64,000 nucleotides of DNA from Schlesneria paludicola DSM 18645 (GTDB taxonomy: Bacteria > Planctomycetota > Planctomycetia > Planctomycetales > Planctomycetaceae). Each line of letters begins with the position of its first letter. Positions within the stretch are counted from its first letter, which is position 1. The stretch is from assembly GCA_945876035.1 (NCBI GenBank), contig CAMCMU010000001.1, positions 62,001 through 126,000 on the forward strand, read 5' to 3'. The notes beneath the pieces were generated by a model. The model was not told where the DNA came from. It searched no databases and worked only from the letters and a program-made list of their open reading frames with translations. Shown here piece by piece: positions 15,676-25,930 of this stretch. A program made the translations under genes and the position numbers.

Positions 15676-17676
15676 TTAATCTTGCTTGGCGTCTTGAATC
15701 TGCCATTCCTCATCGAAGAACCCGGCACTAAGAACGGTCTCCGCCACCGGTGTGACATTCGATCCAGCAGAATCAATCTTTAAAATTGCCCAGTCTCCCC
15801 AACGAGGGAACAGCAGATAGTTCACCTTGGACAATTCCGACTCGCGAAACGTATGCCCACTGTTCAAGACAACGTAGTGTTCGTCAGCGCCCGGGAGTGG
15901 ATTGGGCGCAATCAATGCGGGAACATGCTCGGCCGAGGAGAGGTCATGTCCGGCAAAACGCAGCGACTGCTTGGTCCAACTGAGAGGCAGTTGCGGGAGA
16001 ACCTTGGCGATCCACCCATTGCTGCCGGGATCTCCAAAGAGAATTAGGTGTCGTGTCCGTAAATCCGTGTCCGTCACATCGACATCATTCTTGATCGGAA
16101 GCGTCCCTCGAAAATAATGATGCCACTCGTCAGAAAATCGGCGAAGGCTGGCATTAGCATAGTCATTCGCAGCCACGTTCCACGGCTCACCCGTTCCTCG
16201 AACACACAAAAACGGTGACGTGAAAGCATCATCGATAGGACCCTGTAATCCGGGGCGTTTTCGAGACTGCGGGCCGGAAACGAGACCTGAATTGTCCACC
16301 TGCCAATCCCCGCTCCATCGAGAAACAAGAATCCTTTCGTCGGCTTGTGTTTTGCCCGATGGAATGGCTAGTTTTATGGATCCAATCTGAACGGACTTGG
16401 GCCTTGTCGAAAACTGCGAGGTGGTGATTGCGAACTGTGTGACATTCCGTGGTTCGGCAATGATCAGCTCGTCATTTGCCAATTGTGCAGACAGTTCCGC
16501 ACGCGCGTAATGCTGTTTCAGACCGAGGATCTCAAGCCAATGGCAGCGACTGTATTTGAGTGTCCAAGTGACAAACCGCAGATCTGACGGTGATTTCCGA
16601 CCGGCAATCACACGCTCCGCAATCAACCGCATTTGTGCGGCATGCGTTACGGGATCGAGGACATGCCCGGTCCCTGGTGAAATAAGATTGATCAGAGTCA
16701 GTCCTTCCCGTTGCATGGCCTGACTCATCATCACATGTGCCTGAAAGAAGATGTCCTTCTCACCCATGCAGGCAATGACCGGGACCACCCCTGCATTCGC
16801 GGCATAATCGAGCGAGTCGAGCATGTGCAGTCCAAGCTCCTGATATGTGGGGAGCGGCCCAACCTGAACGAAGTGGGGAATCGGTGTCATCGAAAAGTGA
16901 TGAGTGTCCACATATCCGCAGTAAGGCCCCAAGGCGACGAATCGATCGGGATGCTTAAGACCAAGATGCCACGTCCCTGAAGCACCCATCGACATTCCAC
17001 GCAGAACAATCCGATCACGGTCGATGTTGTAACGTCGGCAGACATCTTCGATGGCTTCGAAAACATCGACTTCGCCCGACCAACGGTAACAATTTTCGAC
17101 ACGCCCCAAGGGATGCAGTTCAATAAAGGACTGTTCCGGCGGTGAACTGTTTTCGCCATCTCCCTCATCAAATTTGTTGATAAATCTCAGTTCGGTCATG
17201 GCCTCAGCCCGAGTGCTCCCGTGCAACACCACATCCAATCTGATGGGCTTTGTGTGCTCATAGCCTTGGGGAACAATCAAACCGTACGGCTGAACGGACC
17301 CATCGATAATCGATCGATAACCGAGGGCGATCTTGCCTCGTTGGGTTGCCCTAGAATGGTCGTCTTTCATCCATCCAGCCAGTCGCTCCCGTCCGCGCCG
17401 GGTCGCCTTCTCCAACAACTCCCGGTCAGACGAATTGAATTCGCGACCATAATGCAAGGCCCACTCCACCCCTTTAAGAAAAATCGCGATGTCAGATGTC
17501 TCGTGAGGCCGCCTCGCCGATTCCTGATCGAGAGTCGTCGTCATGTCTTGAATGGCTCGCTCGGCTACAGCTCGCTCCTCATCGGACAACGCCCGAGGGG
17601 CTTGAGCGAGACAATAGGATCCACACAGAGCACTACAGGCAATGGCCATTGCCCATCGCACTGACACACGGTGCAT
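15676..17676 (-). CDS. Secreted alpha/beta hydrolase (prolyl-oligopeptidase/esterase type)
   Basis: A 666-residue exported protein. The chosen ATG at 17676 gives a clean signal peptide (MHRVSVRWAMAIACSALCGSYCLAQA) and has GAGGA eight bases upstream; the open frame extends to 17742 without a better signal. An alpha/beta hydrolase fold follows a helical N-terminal part. The nucleophile elbow is GMSMGASGTWH and the likely catalytic His is in PGTGHVLDPVTH. The C-terminal third (FLFGDPGSN-like segment, then PNPLPGADEHYVVLNSG) resembles a domain common in planctomycete multi-domain esterases. A peptidase or carbohydrate-esterase role is likely from the family; the substrate is unknown. Confidence 0.75.
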   Translation of the reverse strand: MHRVSVRWAMAIACSALCGSYCLAQAPRALSDEERAVAERAIQDMTTTLDQESARRPHETSDIAIFLKGVEWALHYGREFNSSDRELLEKATRRGRERLAGWMKDDHSRATQRGKIALGYRSIIDGSVQPYGLIVPQGYEHTKPIRLDVVLHGSTRAEAMTELRFINKFDEGDGENSSPPEQSFIELHPLGRVENCYRWSGEVDVFEAIEDVCRRYNIDRDRIVLRGMSMGASGTWHLGLKHPDRFVALGPYCGYVDTHHFSMTPIPHFVQVGPLPTYQELGLHMLDSLDYAANAGVVPVIACMGEKDIFFQAHVMMSQAMQREGLTLINLISPGTGHVLDPVTHAAQMRLIAERVIAGRKSPSDLRFVTWTLKYSRCHWLEILGLKQHYARAELSAQLANDELIIAEPRNVTQFAITTSQFSTRPKSVQIGSIKLAIPSGKTQADERILVSRWSGDWQVDNSGLVSGPQSRKRPGLQGPIDDAFTSPFLCVRGTGEPWNVAANDYANASLRRFSDEWHHYFRGTLPIKNDVDVTDTDLRTRHLILFGDPGSNGWIAKVLPQLPLSWTKQSLRFAGHDLSSAEHVPALIAPNPLPGADEHYVVLNSGHTFRESELSKVNYLLFPRWGDWAILKIDSAGSNVTPVAETVLSAGFFDEEWQIQDAKQD

Positions 17677-18424
17677 GTTTATTCCTCGTGAACATTGCAT
17701 TTCAAAATGATGGCTGCAATCGAATCGCGGTGACGCTGTCACCGCGCAATGTCCGCGTACGATCGATGTGCAGAGATCGACAAACTCTCCCTATGACGAA
17801 CTCTTTAACAGCCAAATCCGATTTCCGTGGGAGGCCACGAGTATTCTACAACGGCTGCCGCAAAGTGACAGGCTAACCCGGCAACTCCAGTTGCGACGAC
17901 GATGCCCCGTCGACACGTTCCAAATCTCGATTCTGGATCGGATCTCATCAACGCTCTAGCTCGACGACAGTCCGCCGCAAACTGGCAGGCAACAGGATCG
18001 CTAACGCCAAATGAAACGGGCCGTTTTCAGAGATCGTATCGTTGTCCAGCACGCATCCCTCAGGGGATGCGTTGGAAGGGAATCCGGAACGAATGCCACT
18101 GTCCCACCGATTGCCTTCGGAGTGCGCGTATCGACGTCGAGACAGATTTCATGATGCAGTACAAAGATCGCTGAGGCCGCGGTATCGTTCATCTGTTGCC
18201 GAGGCGTTGTGTGCTGAGCCCCTTCGTTCGAGCATCGACCCTCTAGGAATGTCGTTTGGTGACGGCGACTCAAGCGAGGCATCAATGAAACTCGGACTCG
18301 TGTTTTCGAACGAGGCAAAAACAAATGATCCCCAGCAGTGTTGGAACACCCTTTGGAATCACACCGCAATCCGTCAATTCCGGTCTGCGAAAATCGGACT
18401 CCTTATCCGATCTTAAACGGCAGT
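17677..18424. other. Non-coding stretch
   Basis: About 750 bases between the hydrolase start and the DUF2293 stop, both on the minus strand. Several short open frames exist on both strands, but none has a credible start signal or recognisable protein sequence. The part next to 17676 should hold the hydrolase promoter. Confidence 0.45.
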
Positions 18425-19096
18425 TCAAATCTTTTCGATCGCTCGAAGTAATGGACAGTCTTTGTGGATTGCTGCGCCGTCACGATAGTGGGCTAGCAAT
18501 TCGTGAGACCGCCGAGCCAACAGACGTCGCACTTCCCGTCGTTGACCTTTGATACGCGGGATGGTCATCGAATCGTAAGCGGTTGTCTGATGCCTCATCC
18601 AGGCTATGACGGCCGCTTCAGCACGTTCCTCAACCGGAATGCGTTTCGTCCGTGCGACGGTTCCGCTACCGACCGGTGTCGCATGATCAGCGACGGCATA
18701 TGCCAGACGGCCAGCCAACTCGCCGTGGGTGGGATGAAAGGCGAGGAACGTCAGAACGGCCCCGGTAAAGTCTTCAACGTATCCAACCTGTATTTTCAGT
18801 CTGCGCTGAGTGTCCGCTTCTTTTCGATGGGCATAGGCTGCGGTCGAGCGTTCCGCTTCGAGTTCCGCCCGAATCCGAGAAATGGTCTCTGCCGGAGCCC
18901 ACACGCCGCGTGAAAAAAGTTTACGACCCCTTAGCTCCTGCACGACCCAATGATCCCCAGTTGCCTTCACCCTGCGGGTGAGTGCTGCATCACCGGGAGG
19001 AAACATGACCCAGTTTTCGGGCGCAGCCAAGATCTTGCCATCGGCACTTCGCACTGTGTTTGAACTGGGACCGGGACTATAGATCATGTCGCTCAC
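18425..19096 (-). CDS. DUF2293 domain-containing protein
   Basis: A 223-residue basic cytoplasmic protein of the DUF2293 family. It has WVVQELRGRKLFSRGVWAP near residue 50, a charged helical segment and the highly conserved C-terminal block ATPVGSGTVARTKR followed by AAVIAWMRHQTTAYD and RREVRRLLARRS. The function of this family is not known; the conserved basic residues suggest nucleic-acid contact, which is inference. The start is uncertain between GTG at 19096 and ATG at 19087, neither with a strong ribosome-binding site. It is transcribed alone. Confidence 0.8.
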   Translation of the reverse strand: MSDMIYSPGPSSNTVRSADGKILAAPENWVMFPPGDAALTRRVKATGDHWVVQELRGRKLFSRGVWAPAETISRIRAELEAERSTAAYAHRKEADTQRRLKIQVGYVEDFTGAVLTFLAFHPTHGELAGRLAYAVADHATPVGSGTVARTKRIPVEERAEAAVIAWMRHQTTAYDSMTIPRIKGQRREVRRLLARRSHELLAHYRDGAAIHKDCPLLRAIEKI

Positions 19097-19586
19097 TTCA
19101 TGAGTGAAAGAGACCTCGACGGGCCGTTCCGTGGGACGGATTGGAATCGTCGCCAGCGGTCATTGGATGCGTGCCGAAAGATAACAATGCGACATCGAAA
19201 ACACGAGACGAACAGGCAGAGCATTCGTGCGTAATTTCAGAACGGCAGGCCGACACGACTCGCAAGGCGTGAGATATCTCTCTAGGCAACGCCTCGCCAC
19301 TTCGAAGAGTCGGAGGCGGTCCGAGAACCGCTGTTTCCACAGCAACGGCCAATCTCCTGCGGATCAGTAACACGCTTCGGTTTTTGATGACGGTGGCTTC
19401 ACGACGACGTAGAGTCTATGCCACACAAAACCCTGTCAATGGTCACCGATCACTCGTATTTTCCAGACGATGATGCAGACAAAACCAGGTAACCGATTTG
19501 CGGCCTAGCGGAAAGGAACTAGAATGACCTGAGAGACGGAGAAACGTCGATATTTCTTCTGATAAAGAATCACGGGGACCACACTC
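19097..19586. other. Divergent intergenic region
   Basis: About 490 bases between DUF2293 (minus) and the pterin dehydratase (plus). It presumably carries the two promoters. No coding frame, RNA gene or clear repeat is seen. Confidence 0.4.
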
Positions 19587-19970
19587 ATGACAATCAAAAA
19601 TGTCGAACAATTGCGAGCAAGTCAATGCGTTCCCTGCGAGGGTGGAATTCCGAGTCTGTCCCCCGCGGAAGTCTCGAGACACCTCGGCCAACTACAGGGC
19701 TGGACCCTTGTTCCCAACGGCACCCGAATTCGAAAAGAATGGATCGTCAAAAACTTTCAAGAAGGGATCGAATTTTTTAAGCGAGTTGCCGAGGTCTCCG
19801 AATCGGAGGGGCATCATCCGGACCTGCATCTCGTGGAATACCGCTTGACGGTGATCGAGATTTGGACGCACGCAATTGGTGGATTGTCAGAGAATGATTT
19901 TATTCTCGCGGCCAAGATTGATGAGATTCCGATCGTGCTCAAACAAAAAAACAATCACTCCCCTGGCTAA
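19587..19970 (+). CDS. phhB: Pterin-4a-carbinolamine dehydratase
   Basis: A 127-residue cytoplasmic enzyme that dehydrates 4a-hydroxytetrahydropterin, recycling the pterin cofactor after aromatic hydroxylation. The family core is clear: GWTLVPNGTRIRKEWIVKNF, then FFKRVAEVSE and the diagnostic EGHHPDLHLVEYRLTVIEIWTH with the two catalytic His. The first 20 residues with two Cys (SQCVPCEGG) and LSPAEVSRHL match the usual bacterial N-terminal layout. GGGGA lies 8 bases before the ATG. No phenylalanine hydroxylase is adjacent. The SDR gene near 60 kb, which resembles pteridine reductases, is too far away to imply a joint operon. Confidence 0.93.
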   Translation: MTIKNVEQLRASQCVPCEGGIPSLSPAEVSRHLGQLQGWTLVPNGTRIRKEWIVKNFQEGIEFFKRVAEVSESEGHHPDLHLVEYRLTVIEIWTHAIGGLSENDFILAAKIDEIPIVLKQKNNHSPG

Positions 19971-20036
19971 CCGGATCCTCAAAGACACAAACCCAATTCA
20001 CAAATCGTCCGAGACATCAATCGTGCAACGTGTTCC

Positions 20037-20936
20037 TTATCGCCAAGCGAACAATTGATCGGTGAGCCGTTCAAAGACCTCGATATATTTTGAACGCGTC
20101 CGCTCGATGACATCCGCTGGAAGAACGGGTGGCGGGCTGTTTTTGTCCCAAGCCGTCGATTCGAGCCAATCTCGAACGAATTGTTTATCGAAGCTCGATT
20201 GGCTGCCGCCTGGAACATACTCGTCGGCCGGCCAATAACGAGAGCTGTCCGGAGTGAGTACCTCATCGATCAGTAAAATTTTATTGTCGAGCAGTCCGAA
20301 TTCAAATTTTGTGTCCGCCAAAATGATTCCGCGTGAACGTGCATAGTTTGCCGCTTTGGAATAGATCTCTAGGCTTAAGTCTCGCAGTTGTGACGCATTG
20401 TCTGCACCGATCAATTGACAGGCGGTGTCAAACGATATGTTTTCATCATGTCCTGTTTCGGCTTTGGTGGCGGGTGTAAAGATCGGCTCTGGAAGCGGAT
20501 CGCTTTCCAGAAAACCAGACGGAAGATCAATCCCACAAATGGTTTGCGATGATTTATACTCCTTCCATCCGGATCCTGCGAGGTATCCCCGCACGATACA
20601 TTCAATGGGAAAGACTTTCGTCTTTCGGACGACCATGCTTCGACCGTCGAGGACTTCTGTATCTGTTTCCGATGGCAGAGGCACATCGCAAGAATTTTTG
20701 CTCAGAAAATGGTTCGGAACGTCAAGGAATTCAAACCAGAATTGACTGAGTTGCGTCAGCACCCTTCCTTTATCGGAAATACCGTTGGGCAAAACCCAGT
20801 CGAATGCGCTGATCCGATCCGTGGCGACAAAAAGTATCCGGTCGCCAAAGTCGTATAAGTCGCGCACCTTTCCACGCACGGGCAGATGTCCGGGAAGACT
20901 ACTTTGTAACAAGGGTGTCGGGGAACGTTGGGGCAT
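20037..20936 (-). CDS. purC: Phosphoribosylaminoimidazole-succinocarboxamide synthase (SAICAR synthase)
   Basis: A cytoplasmic purine-synthesis enzyme of about 299 residues that joins CAIR and aspartate using ATP. Visible signatures are [20 protein letters not shown] with the ATP-binding loop, [29 protein letters not shown] and the late ADTKFEFGL plus [15 protein letters not shown] blocks. Length and domain order are normal for the longer, eukaryote-like bacterial type (about 300 residues). The ATG at 20936 is taken; an in-frame TTG at 20960 with GGGGA in front could add eight residues. It stands alone, convergent with the pterin dehydratase, with only 66 bases between their ends. Confidence 0.95.
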   Translation of the reverse strand: MPQRSPTPLLQSSLPGHLPVRGKVRDLYDFGDRILFVATDRISAFDWVLPNGISDKGRVLTQLSQFWFEFLDVPNHFLSKNSCDVPLPSETDTEVLDGRSMVVRKTKVFPIECIVRGYLAGSGWKEYKSSQTICGIDLPSGFLESDPLPEPIFTPATKAETGHDENISFDTACQLIGADNASQLRDLSLEIYSKAANYARSRGIILADTKFEFGLLDNKILLIDEVLTPDSSRYWPADEYVPGGSQSSFDKQFVRDWLESTAWDKNSPPPVLPADVIERTRSKYIEVFERLTDQLFAWR

Positions 20937-21135
20937 AACGCGGTTCGACAGACGCGTCAATCATTCCCCATCGGGATGACGATGACGACGTCGATGTTTA
21001 AGAACAAATTGGGAAATCATACGCGCTAGTGAGACTATCAGGGTCGCGTTTCTTGAACAACTCAACACGCTGGGCTAGACTAGATGTCCCCATTATCTCT
21101 TTCGTTTACTCTCTACACATGCTAGGCGCCGATGC

Positions 21136-22632
21136 ATGGGATTGATTCGCTTCGCCGTCGAACCGGCAACGTTGCTTGATGACTTGCCCGAGGCGTATCG
21201 CGGCTACTTGACTGGATCCGACGGCCGCGTTTTTGTGACTCGAATTGAAGTTCAAGAGGCGATCATCGGATGTCACAGAAAAACTTCTGAAAGTTGCAAG
21301 TTTCACGTCGCTTGGCCCGTCACGGGCTTTGGACGTCCCGTGATCGCCACTGCGTCATTGTCAGAACGCGAGCAACCGTATCTTCTTCCATTAGAGTTGG
21401 CTCGAGGGAAGATTGTGCAACTCCGGAATCAGGCCGGGGAATGGGAATTGTCCGGCATGACAATTCCACCCGATTTTGTGGATTCTTCTCGACTCGCGTT
21501 TCGCGCCTTTGCCAAGGCGGCTTCTCGTCAAAACCAACCTGAAGAGGCGACTCGGCTTTCCAATGAGGCGTTGTGCCACGCATGCGCTGCAGCGGAAATT
21601 TTGATGATCGGTTACTCCTCGCAGACGTTTCTTAATCGATTGCAGCGATTCGGCAGCCTTCCCGCCTCGATCGGATGTGAACTGCATCAAGCCCCGCCGC
21701 ACCCCGATGCCGACGAGTTGTTTGCTGCGGCCTTCAATTCGGCAACGGTTGCTTGCGCCTGGGAAAAGATTGAATCGAAGGAAAAGAACTACGACTGGAC
21801 GTATTGCGATCAGCAACTCGATTGGTGCGAAAAGCGGAAGTTGTTGGTGAAAGGCGGCCCCTTAATCGATCTCGGGCCGCATGGCCTTCCTTCATGGTTG
21901 GCTCGTGGTCAGCATGACCGTTTTTATCTGGAAAAATTGGCCTGTGATTTTGTGAAAATGGCCATATCCCGATATTTCGGGCGGATTCGCATCTGGGAGG
22001 TTGCTACTAGACTGAATTCTGGTGGCGCGTTGAGCCTGAGCGAAGAGGATCTTTTGACCCTCGTTGTTCGAGTACTCGATGTCGCTCGGCAGTTAGACGA
22101 AGAGACGCAATTGTTGATTCGAATTGATCAACCTTGGGGAGAGTACCAGGCTCGAGGGCAGCACCGACTCTCGCCCATGCAGTTGGTCGATGCCCTGTTG
22201 CGCTCCAGCGTGGGACTGGCCGGCGTGAATCTTGAATTGGCCGTCGGCTATTTGCCAAGAGGAAGTGCGTATCGTGATCTTCTAGACATCTCTCGGCTGA
22301 TCGATATGTGGAGTATTCTGGGGGTGCCGCTTCATGCGACACTGGCCTGCCCCTCCAGCAGTGATGACGATGCCTTGGCCAGCGAAAGCTGGGAGGTCGA
22401 ACCACGAATGTGGGACCGGGAAATTGATGAAGCGGGCCAAGCCGAGTGGATTGAACGTATCCTTGAACTGCTACTCGCCAAACAATCAATCTCCAGTGTT
22501 TCTCTGGCCCACTTCTCTGACGGCGACTCCCATACCTTTCCACAGGCGGGACTGCTGCGCGCTGACGGAACACCAAAGGCCGCCTTGGAACGGATTATGA
22601 TCCAACATCAACGAAACAAGCGACAAGACTAG
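21136..22632 (+). CDS. GH10-like (xylanase-fold) protein lacking catalytic glutamates
   Basis: A 498-residue protein. The first 170 residues form an N-terminal domain of unrecognised type. Residues about 175-490 follow glycoside hydrolase family 10 in order: FNSATVACAWEKIE with YDWTYCDQQLDW (family FNxxTxENxMKW with FxFxxAD), LLVKGGPLID with LPSWL (family RGHTLVWHxQxPxW), IRIWEVATRLN, LHATLACPS, and a closing GDSHTFPQAGLLRADGTPKAA (family DSWRxxxPLLFDxxxxPKPA). The acid/base position (family DVVNE) reads EVATR and the nucleophile position (family ITELD) reads ATLAC, so both catalytic Glu are missing. A binding or structural role is inferred. No signal peptide is seen. It is transcribed alone. 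Confidence 0.75.
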   Translation: MGLIRFAVEPATLLDDLPEAYRGYLTGSDGRVFVTRIEVQEAIIGCHRKTSESCKFHVAWPVTGFGRPVIATASLSEREQPYLLPLELARGKIVQLRNQAGEWELSGMTIPPDFVDSSRLAFRAFAKAASRQNQPEEATRLSNEALCHACAAAEILMIGYSSQTFLNRLQRFGSLPASIGCELHQAPPHPDADELFAAAFNSATVACAWEKIESKEKNYDWTYCDQQLDWCEKRKLLVKGGPLIDLGPHGLPSWLARGQHDRFYLEKLACDFVKMAISRYFGRIRIWEVATRLNSGGALSLSEEDLLTLVVRVLDVARQLDEETQLLIRIDQPWGEYQARGQHRLSPMQLVDALLRSSVGLAGVNLELAVGYLPRGSAYRDLLDISRLIDMWSILGVPLHATLACPSSSDDDALASESWEVEPRMWDREIDEAGQAEWIERILELLLAKQSISSVSLAHFSDGDSHTFPQAGLLRADGTPKAALERIMIQHQRNKRQD

Positions 22633-22912
22633 TCCTCCCTCCCAAACGCAACATACCCTTTAATTTTGCGTAATTGCGGGCTGAAATGGAGTTCGTTGAG
22701 CGATTCCGTGAGGACCGCTTAGTCGCATTAAATTCGCTTCAGATTACCCATCTTAATTGAAATTTGTCATCGACTATGGTGAGGTATTCGTTCTACTGCC
22801 GGTCAATGGAGTCCGGCTAAAAACAATCCGTGAGCAACGGCTTTGTAAGTCTCCACCGATCGATTAACGGCCGGAGTTCAACGGATACTTCGAATTTTTG
22901 GAAGAGATCAGC

Positions 22913-23401
22913 ATGTTAAGAACGACTCTGTTGTTAAGTGTCTGCCTGACGACCACGATTTTCGTTTGGGGTGACGATCAGCCGGTGAGTGCTCTGACGC
23001 CGGCTAATGGTGTGTCCGTGATGGTTCGAGTCGAAAAAATTGCCGTTGAAGAACGCTCCGGACCGTACGATTGGCTCATCAAAAACGAAAACATTATCCG
23101 GCTGGTGTCTAGTACGAACGAGCATCGCGCTCGAATGGGGCTTACTCCGGTTGTCTTAGATACCAGCATGTGCCTGGATGCGCAGAGACATGCCGATTGG
23201 ATGGCTTCCTTCGGATCTTTTCAGCATAGCTCCCTGCCATATATGGAGATCATTTTCAATGGCGTGAGCAGTCCGGAAGCAGCAGTTCAGGGGTGGATCG
23301 CTTCACCACAACACCACGCGATCATGCAAAGCGGCACAAAAGTCGGCTTCGGCTACCAGCTTCGCGGCGGTCATCCCTATTGGGTCGGCGTGTTTCAATG
23401 A
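22913..23401 (+). CDS. CAP-domain (SCP/PR-1-like) secreted protein
   Basis: A 162-residue exported protein. The ATG at 22913, with GGAAGAG ten bases before it, gives a signal peptide (MLRTTLLLSVCLTTTIFVWG). The CAP domain starts near residue 60 with NEHRARMGLTPVVLD, followed by AQRHADWMA, FQHSS, an expected Glu before Ile-Ile-Phe, and AVQGWIASPQHHAIM, the usual CAP2-type motif. Metal-binding His and Glu residues of the CAP cavity are present. Bacterial CAP proteins are extracellular and of poorly known role. A long inverted repeat follows the gene. Confidence 0.82.
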   Translation: MLRTTLLLSVCLTTTIFVWGDDQPVSALTPANGVSVMVRVEKIAVEERSGPYDWLIKNENIIRLVSSTNEHRARMGLTPVVLDTSMCLDAQRHADWMASFGSFQHSSLPYMEIIFNGVSSPEAAVQGWIASPQHHAIMQSGTKVGFGYQLRGGHPYWVGVFQ

Positions 23402-23524
23402 ATCGTTGGATCGGGATTCAACGTTGCCACTCGGCATGATTTGGCCTCGTGCTGTTTTGTCAAATCGATGCTTTACGATCGGCGATTGCGATGAATCCCG
23501 GTCTGCATTTTTTTGTCTGAGGCA

Positions 23525-23578
23525 GGCCAATAGCCTGGGGGGGGGATTTCAGAAATTCCCCCGCCCAGGCTATTGGCC
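23525..23578. repeat. Large intergenic inverted repeat, possible two-way terminator
   Basis: Perfect 15-base arms (23525-23539 and 23564-23578, starting GGCCAATAGCCTGGG) enclose a G-run/C-run core that can extend the stem by about five pairs. It lies between the ends of two convergent genes, which fits transcription termination in both directions, although no T-run follows either arm. Confidence 0.7.
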
Positions 23579-23745
23579 GTCGTCATGATCGACCTGATGT
23601 GTTTGGAGATTGTGTCTCAAGCCGACCGAGTCATCGTCTGGACGCTTTCATCTGTAACGAGGCACCGAGGATTTTGACGCTCGTCGGCCCTTGTCACACA
23701 ACATCTGTAGGAACGCCGGTCTGTTGGATCATTGACGTTCCTAGA

Positions 23746-25140
23746 TCAATCTTCGAGTCGCTTTCGGCTGGTGTCCGGAGCGAACCAAATGATCACCATG
23801 CCGACTAAAAAAATCAGACTTGTCACGCGGCCAATCTGTGCATAGTCACCGGCAAAAAAACTCATTAAGGCACCGGTGCCGAAGACGGTGATGGCCGTCA
23901 GAATCCGGCCGAAATTGAAACAGACTCCGGCTCCGACTGATCGTGCTCGCGTCGGAAATAATTCGGGCAGAAACAATGGCAACCAGCCAAAATAGATGCC
24001 ACTGAACAAACCCAAGCCCGAAACCCACCACAGAAAACTGGCATCCGTCGGTACGACAAACCAAAACGTATATTGAGCAATTCCTAGGGCCAACGCACTT
24101 GCCAGACAATAAGTCAGTCTGCGACCAACAACCGTGGCAATCCAACCGCCCAGCAAACTCCCGAAAATCTGAGCCATGGCACGTGCTTGATTGACCTGCG
24201 CCTTCAAGGCCGGGTTCGTCGTTCCCGCTCGATCGGCCCACTGGACCATCCAATCCGCACTTCCCCAACCACCCACAATCGGTACCGTTGCGAGTCCGAT
24301 TCCAATCAACGTGCCCCACAATAGTGGTGGTCTGAAGATCTCCACGACTGTTATACCCGATCCACTTTTCGCGGTTGAAGATCCGCGATTTGCCAACCAT
24401 AATGGGGATTCGGCAACGAAGACTAGGGACACGACTCCGAGAATTGCGGGCAGGGCCGCAACACACATCACCCATCGCCATTCAGAATGATCGGTTCGAT
24501 ACCATGTCATCAGGGTGGACATCAGGAAGATACCGATATTGGCGGACATCCCCATCAGACCTGAAGTGACCGAACGAGAAAGACTCGACCACGCTTCCGA
24601 GACGAGGGCTACGCCGTTCGGCCACATGCCGCCGACTCCAGTACACGCGAGAAACCAGCAACACCACAAAACCACCGGACCATCCGCAAAATACGCTACA
24701 CCCGCCATCGTTGAATAGGTCAGGATCGACAATCCCATTCCCTTCGTTCGGCCGAATCGATCGCCAATCGCACCAAAAAAAAGTCCTCCGAACGCTGCAC
24801 CAAAGAGAAAGGCACACTTCAGCCAAGAGACCCACTGCCCCACACGGATGTTGCCTTGTTTCAGTTGTAAGTGTTCGGCTGTGGTCAATACGGGACTGCC
24901 GGGCGATGCCGTTCCCTGTTTCTGTTTCTTTTCACGGTTGCTTAAAGAAAGATAACTTTCAGCGTCCAACTGCCCACCTTGAGACAACAGATCGACAACG
25001 GCCGGCTGCATGACAACGGATGTGATCGACATGAGGAGTCCCGCGCACATCCAGCCCAGAAAGGCGGTGGTCAGCATGAGCCCTCGGCCAGCGTTAGTCA
25101 GCGATGCCGGTTGTCTAAAGTCCATGGCTGATGGTGTCAT
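23746..25140 (-). CDS. MFS transporter
   Basis: A 464-residue polytopic membrane protein with about 12 hydrophobic segments. MFS marks are the loop after TM2, FFGAIGDRFGRTKGMG (the A-motif GxxxDRxGRR), and its repeat in the second half, LLGGWIATVVGRRLTY. A long hydrophilic stretch of about 45 residues (residues 50-95, with SNREKKQKQG) sits between TM1 and TM2, longer than usual. Overall it resembles sugar-porter or SV2-like carriers, but the substrate is not evident. The start could be ATG 25140 or ATG 25125; neither has a strong ribosome-binding site. Confidence 0.8.
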   Translation of the reverse strand: MTPSAMDFRQPASLTNAGRGLMLTTAFLGWMCAGLLMSITSVVMQPAVVDLLSQGGQLDAESYLSLSNREKKQKQGTASPGSPVLTTAEHLQLKQGNIRVGQWVSWLKCAFLFGAAFGGLFFGAIGDRFGRTKGMGLSILTYSTMAGVAYFADGPVVLWCCWFLACTGVGGMWPNGVALVSEAWSSLSRSVTSGLMGMSANIGIFLMSTLMTWYRTDHSEWRWVMCVAALPAILGVVSLVFVAESPLWLANRGSSTAKSGSGITVVEIFRPPLLWGTLIGIGLATVPIVGGWGSADWMVQWADRAGTTNPALKAQVNQARAMAQIFGSLLGGWIATVVGRRLTYCLASALALGIAQYTFWFVVPTDASFLWWVSGLGLFSGIYFGWLPLFLPELFPTRARSVGAGVCFNFGRILTAITVFGTGALMSFFAGDYAQIGRVTSLIFLVGMVIIWFAPDTSRKRLED

Positions 25141-25930
25141 CCGTAGAATCGTTCATCGCAGTCCGCACAGAAGAAATCGTGAAAAATCCGAATATGTAGC
25201 GTATGATCGTACTGAGAACGGCGAGAGTTTCTAGTCCTCGCTGTTGAAATGCTTTACGAATACTGTCCGTAAATGAGTTGGCCTGTACGGCCTGAATCCC
25301 CAACGGTTTTAAAAACGGCAATTTTTTCGAAACTCGTCTGTGCATCGAGGAGAGTTGTACGATCTTGGTCGATCGCCTTCGGGATTTTCTGCGCAAGGAG
25401 AAAATCATTCTCGTTCGCGACTCGATGCTACCGAGACTCCTTAAGAATCATCGATTTCGATAGTAAAAGCTAACATCCGGCCGCGAGTGATTGACGACAA
25501 GCGTCCCGGCTGTTCGTTGGGTAGGAGTTTGATTTCCCCACCACTCAGATGACTAGCCACGTGGCGCTCGGTGGAGCCCCTCATTCTCCTGAGGGACCAT
25601 CCGCGTTCGGCACTGTCTTGATCCGATCTACGTTGGTCAGAGACTGTCCGAAGCGAGACGGCCTGTTGTCCGAGTCGTTTCTCTGTTGCGAAGCAGCGTT
25701 TAATGCGTGAACAAGACGACTGCAACGGCTGTCGTGTTTCGGCGGTTTTCGCCGATCATATGGGCTCATCAAGGAGGCTACTATTGAACCGTTTCCGATA
25801 AACCAGCGCAGTTCAAGCGGCGTTTGTTGATCTGTCGATAGCCTGGGAGGAGAATTGCGTTAAAGACCATGAGGTGCGGGCGACTTCTGCGCTTTTAGAC
25901 ATTCGCATCTCCCTTGCATGGAGATGCGGC
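25141..25930. other. Divergent intergenic region without recognised genes
   Basis: Nearly 800 bases between the MFS transporter (minus) and a secreted protein (plus). Open frames of 60-97 codons occur but show no recognisable domain, signal peptide or good start context. Confidence 0.4.
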
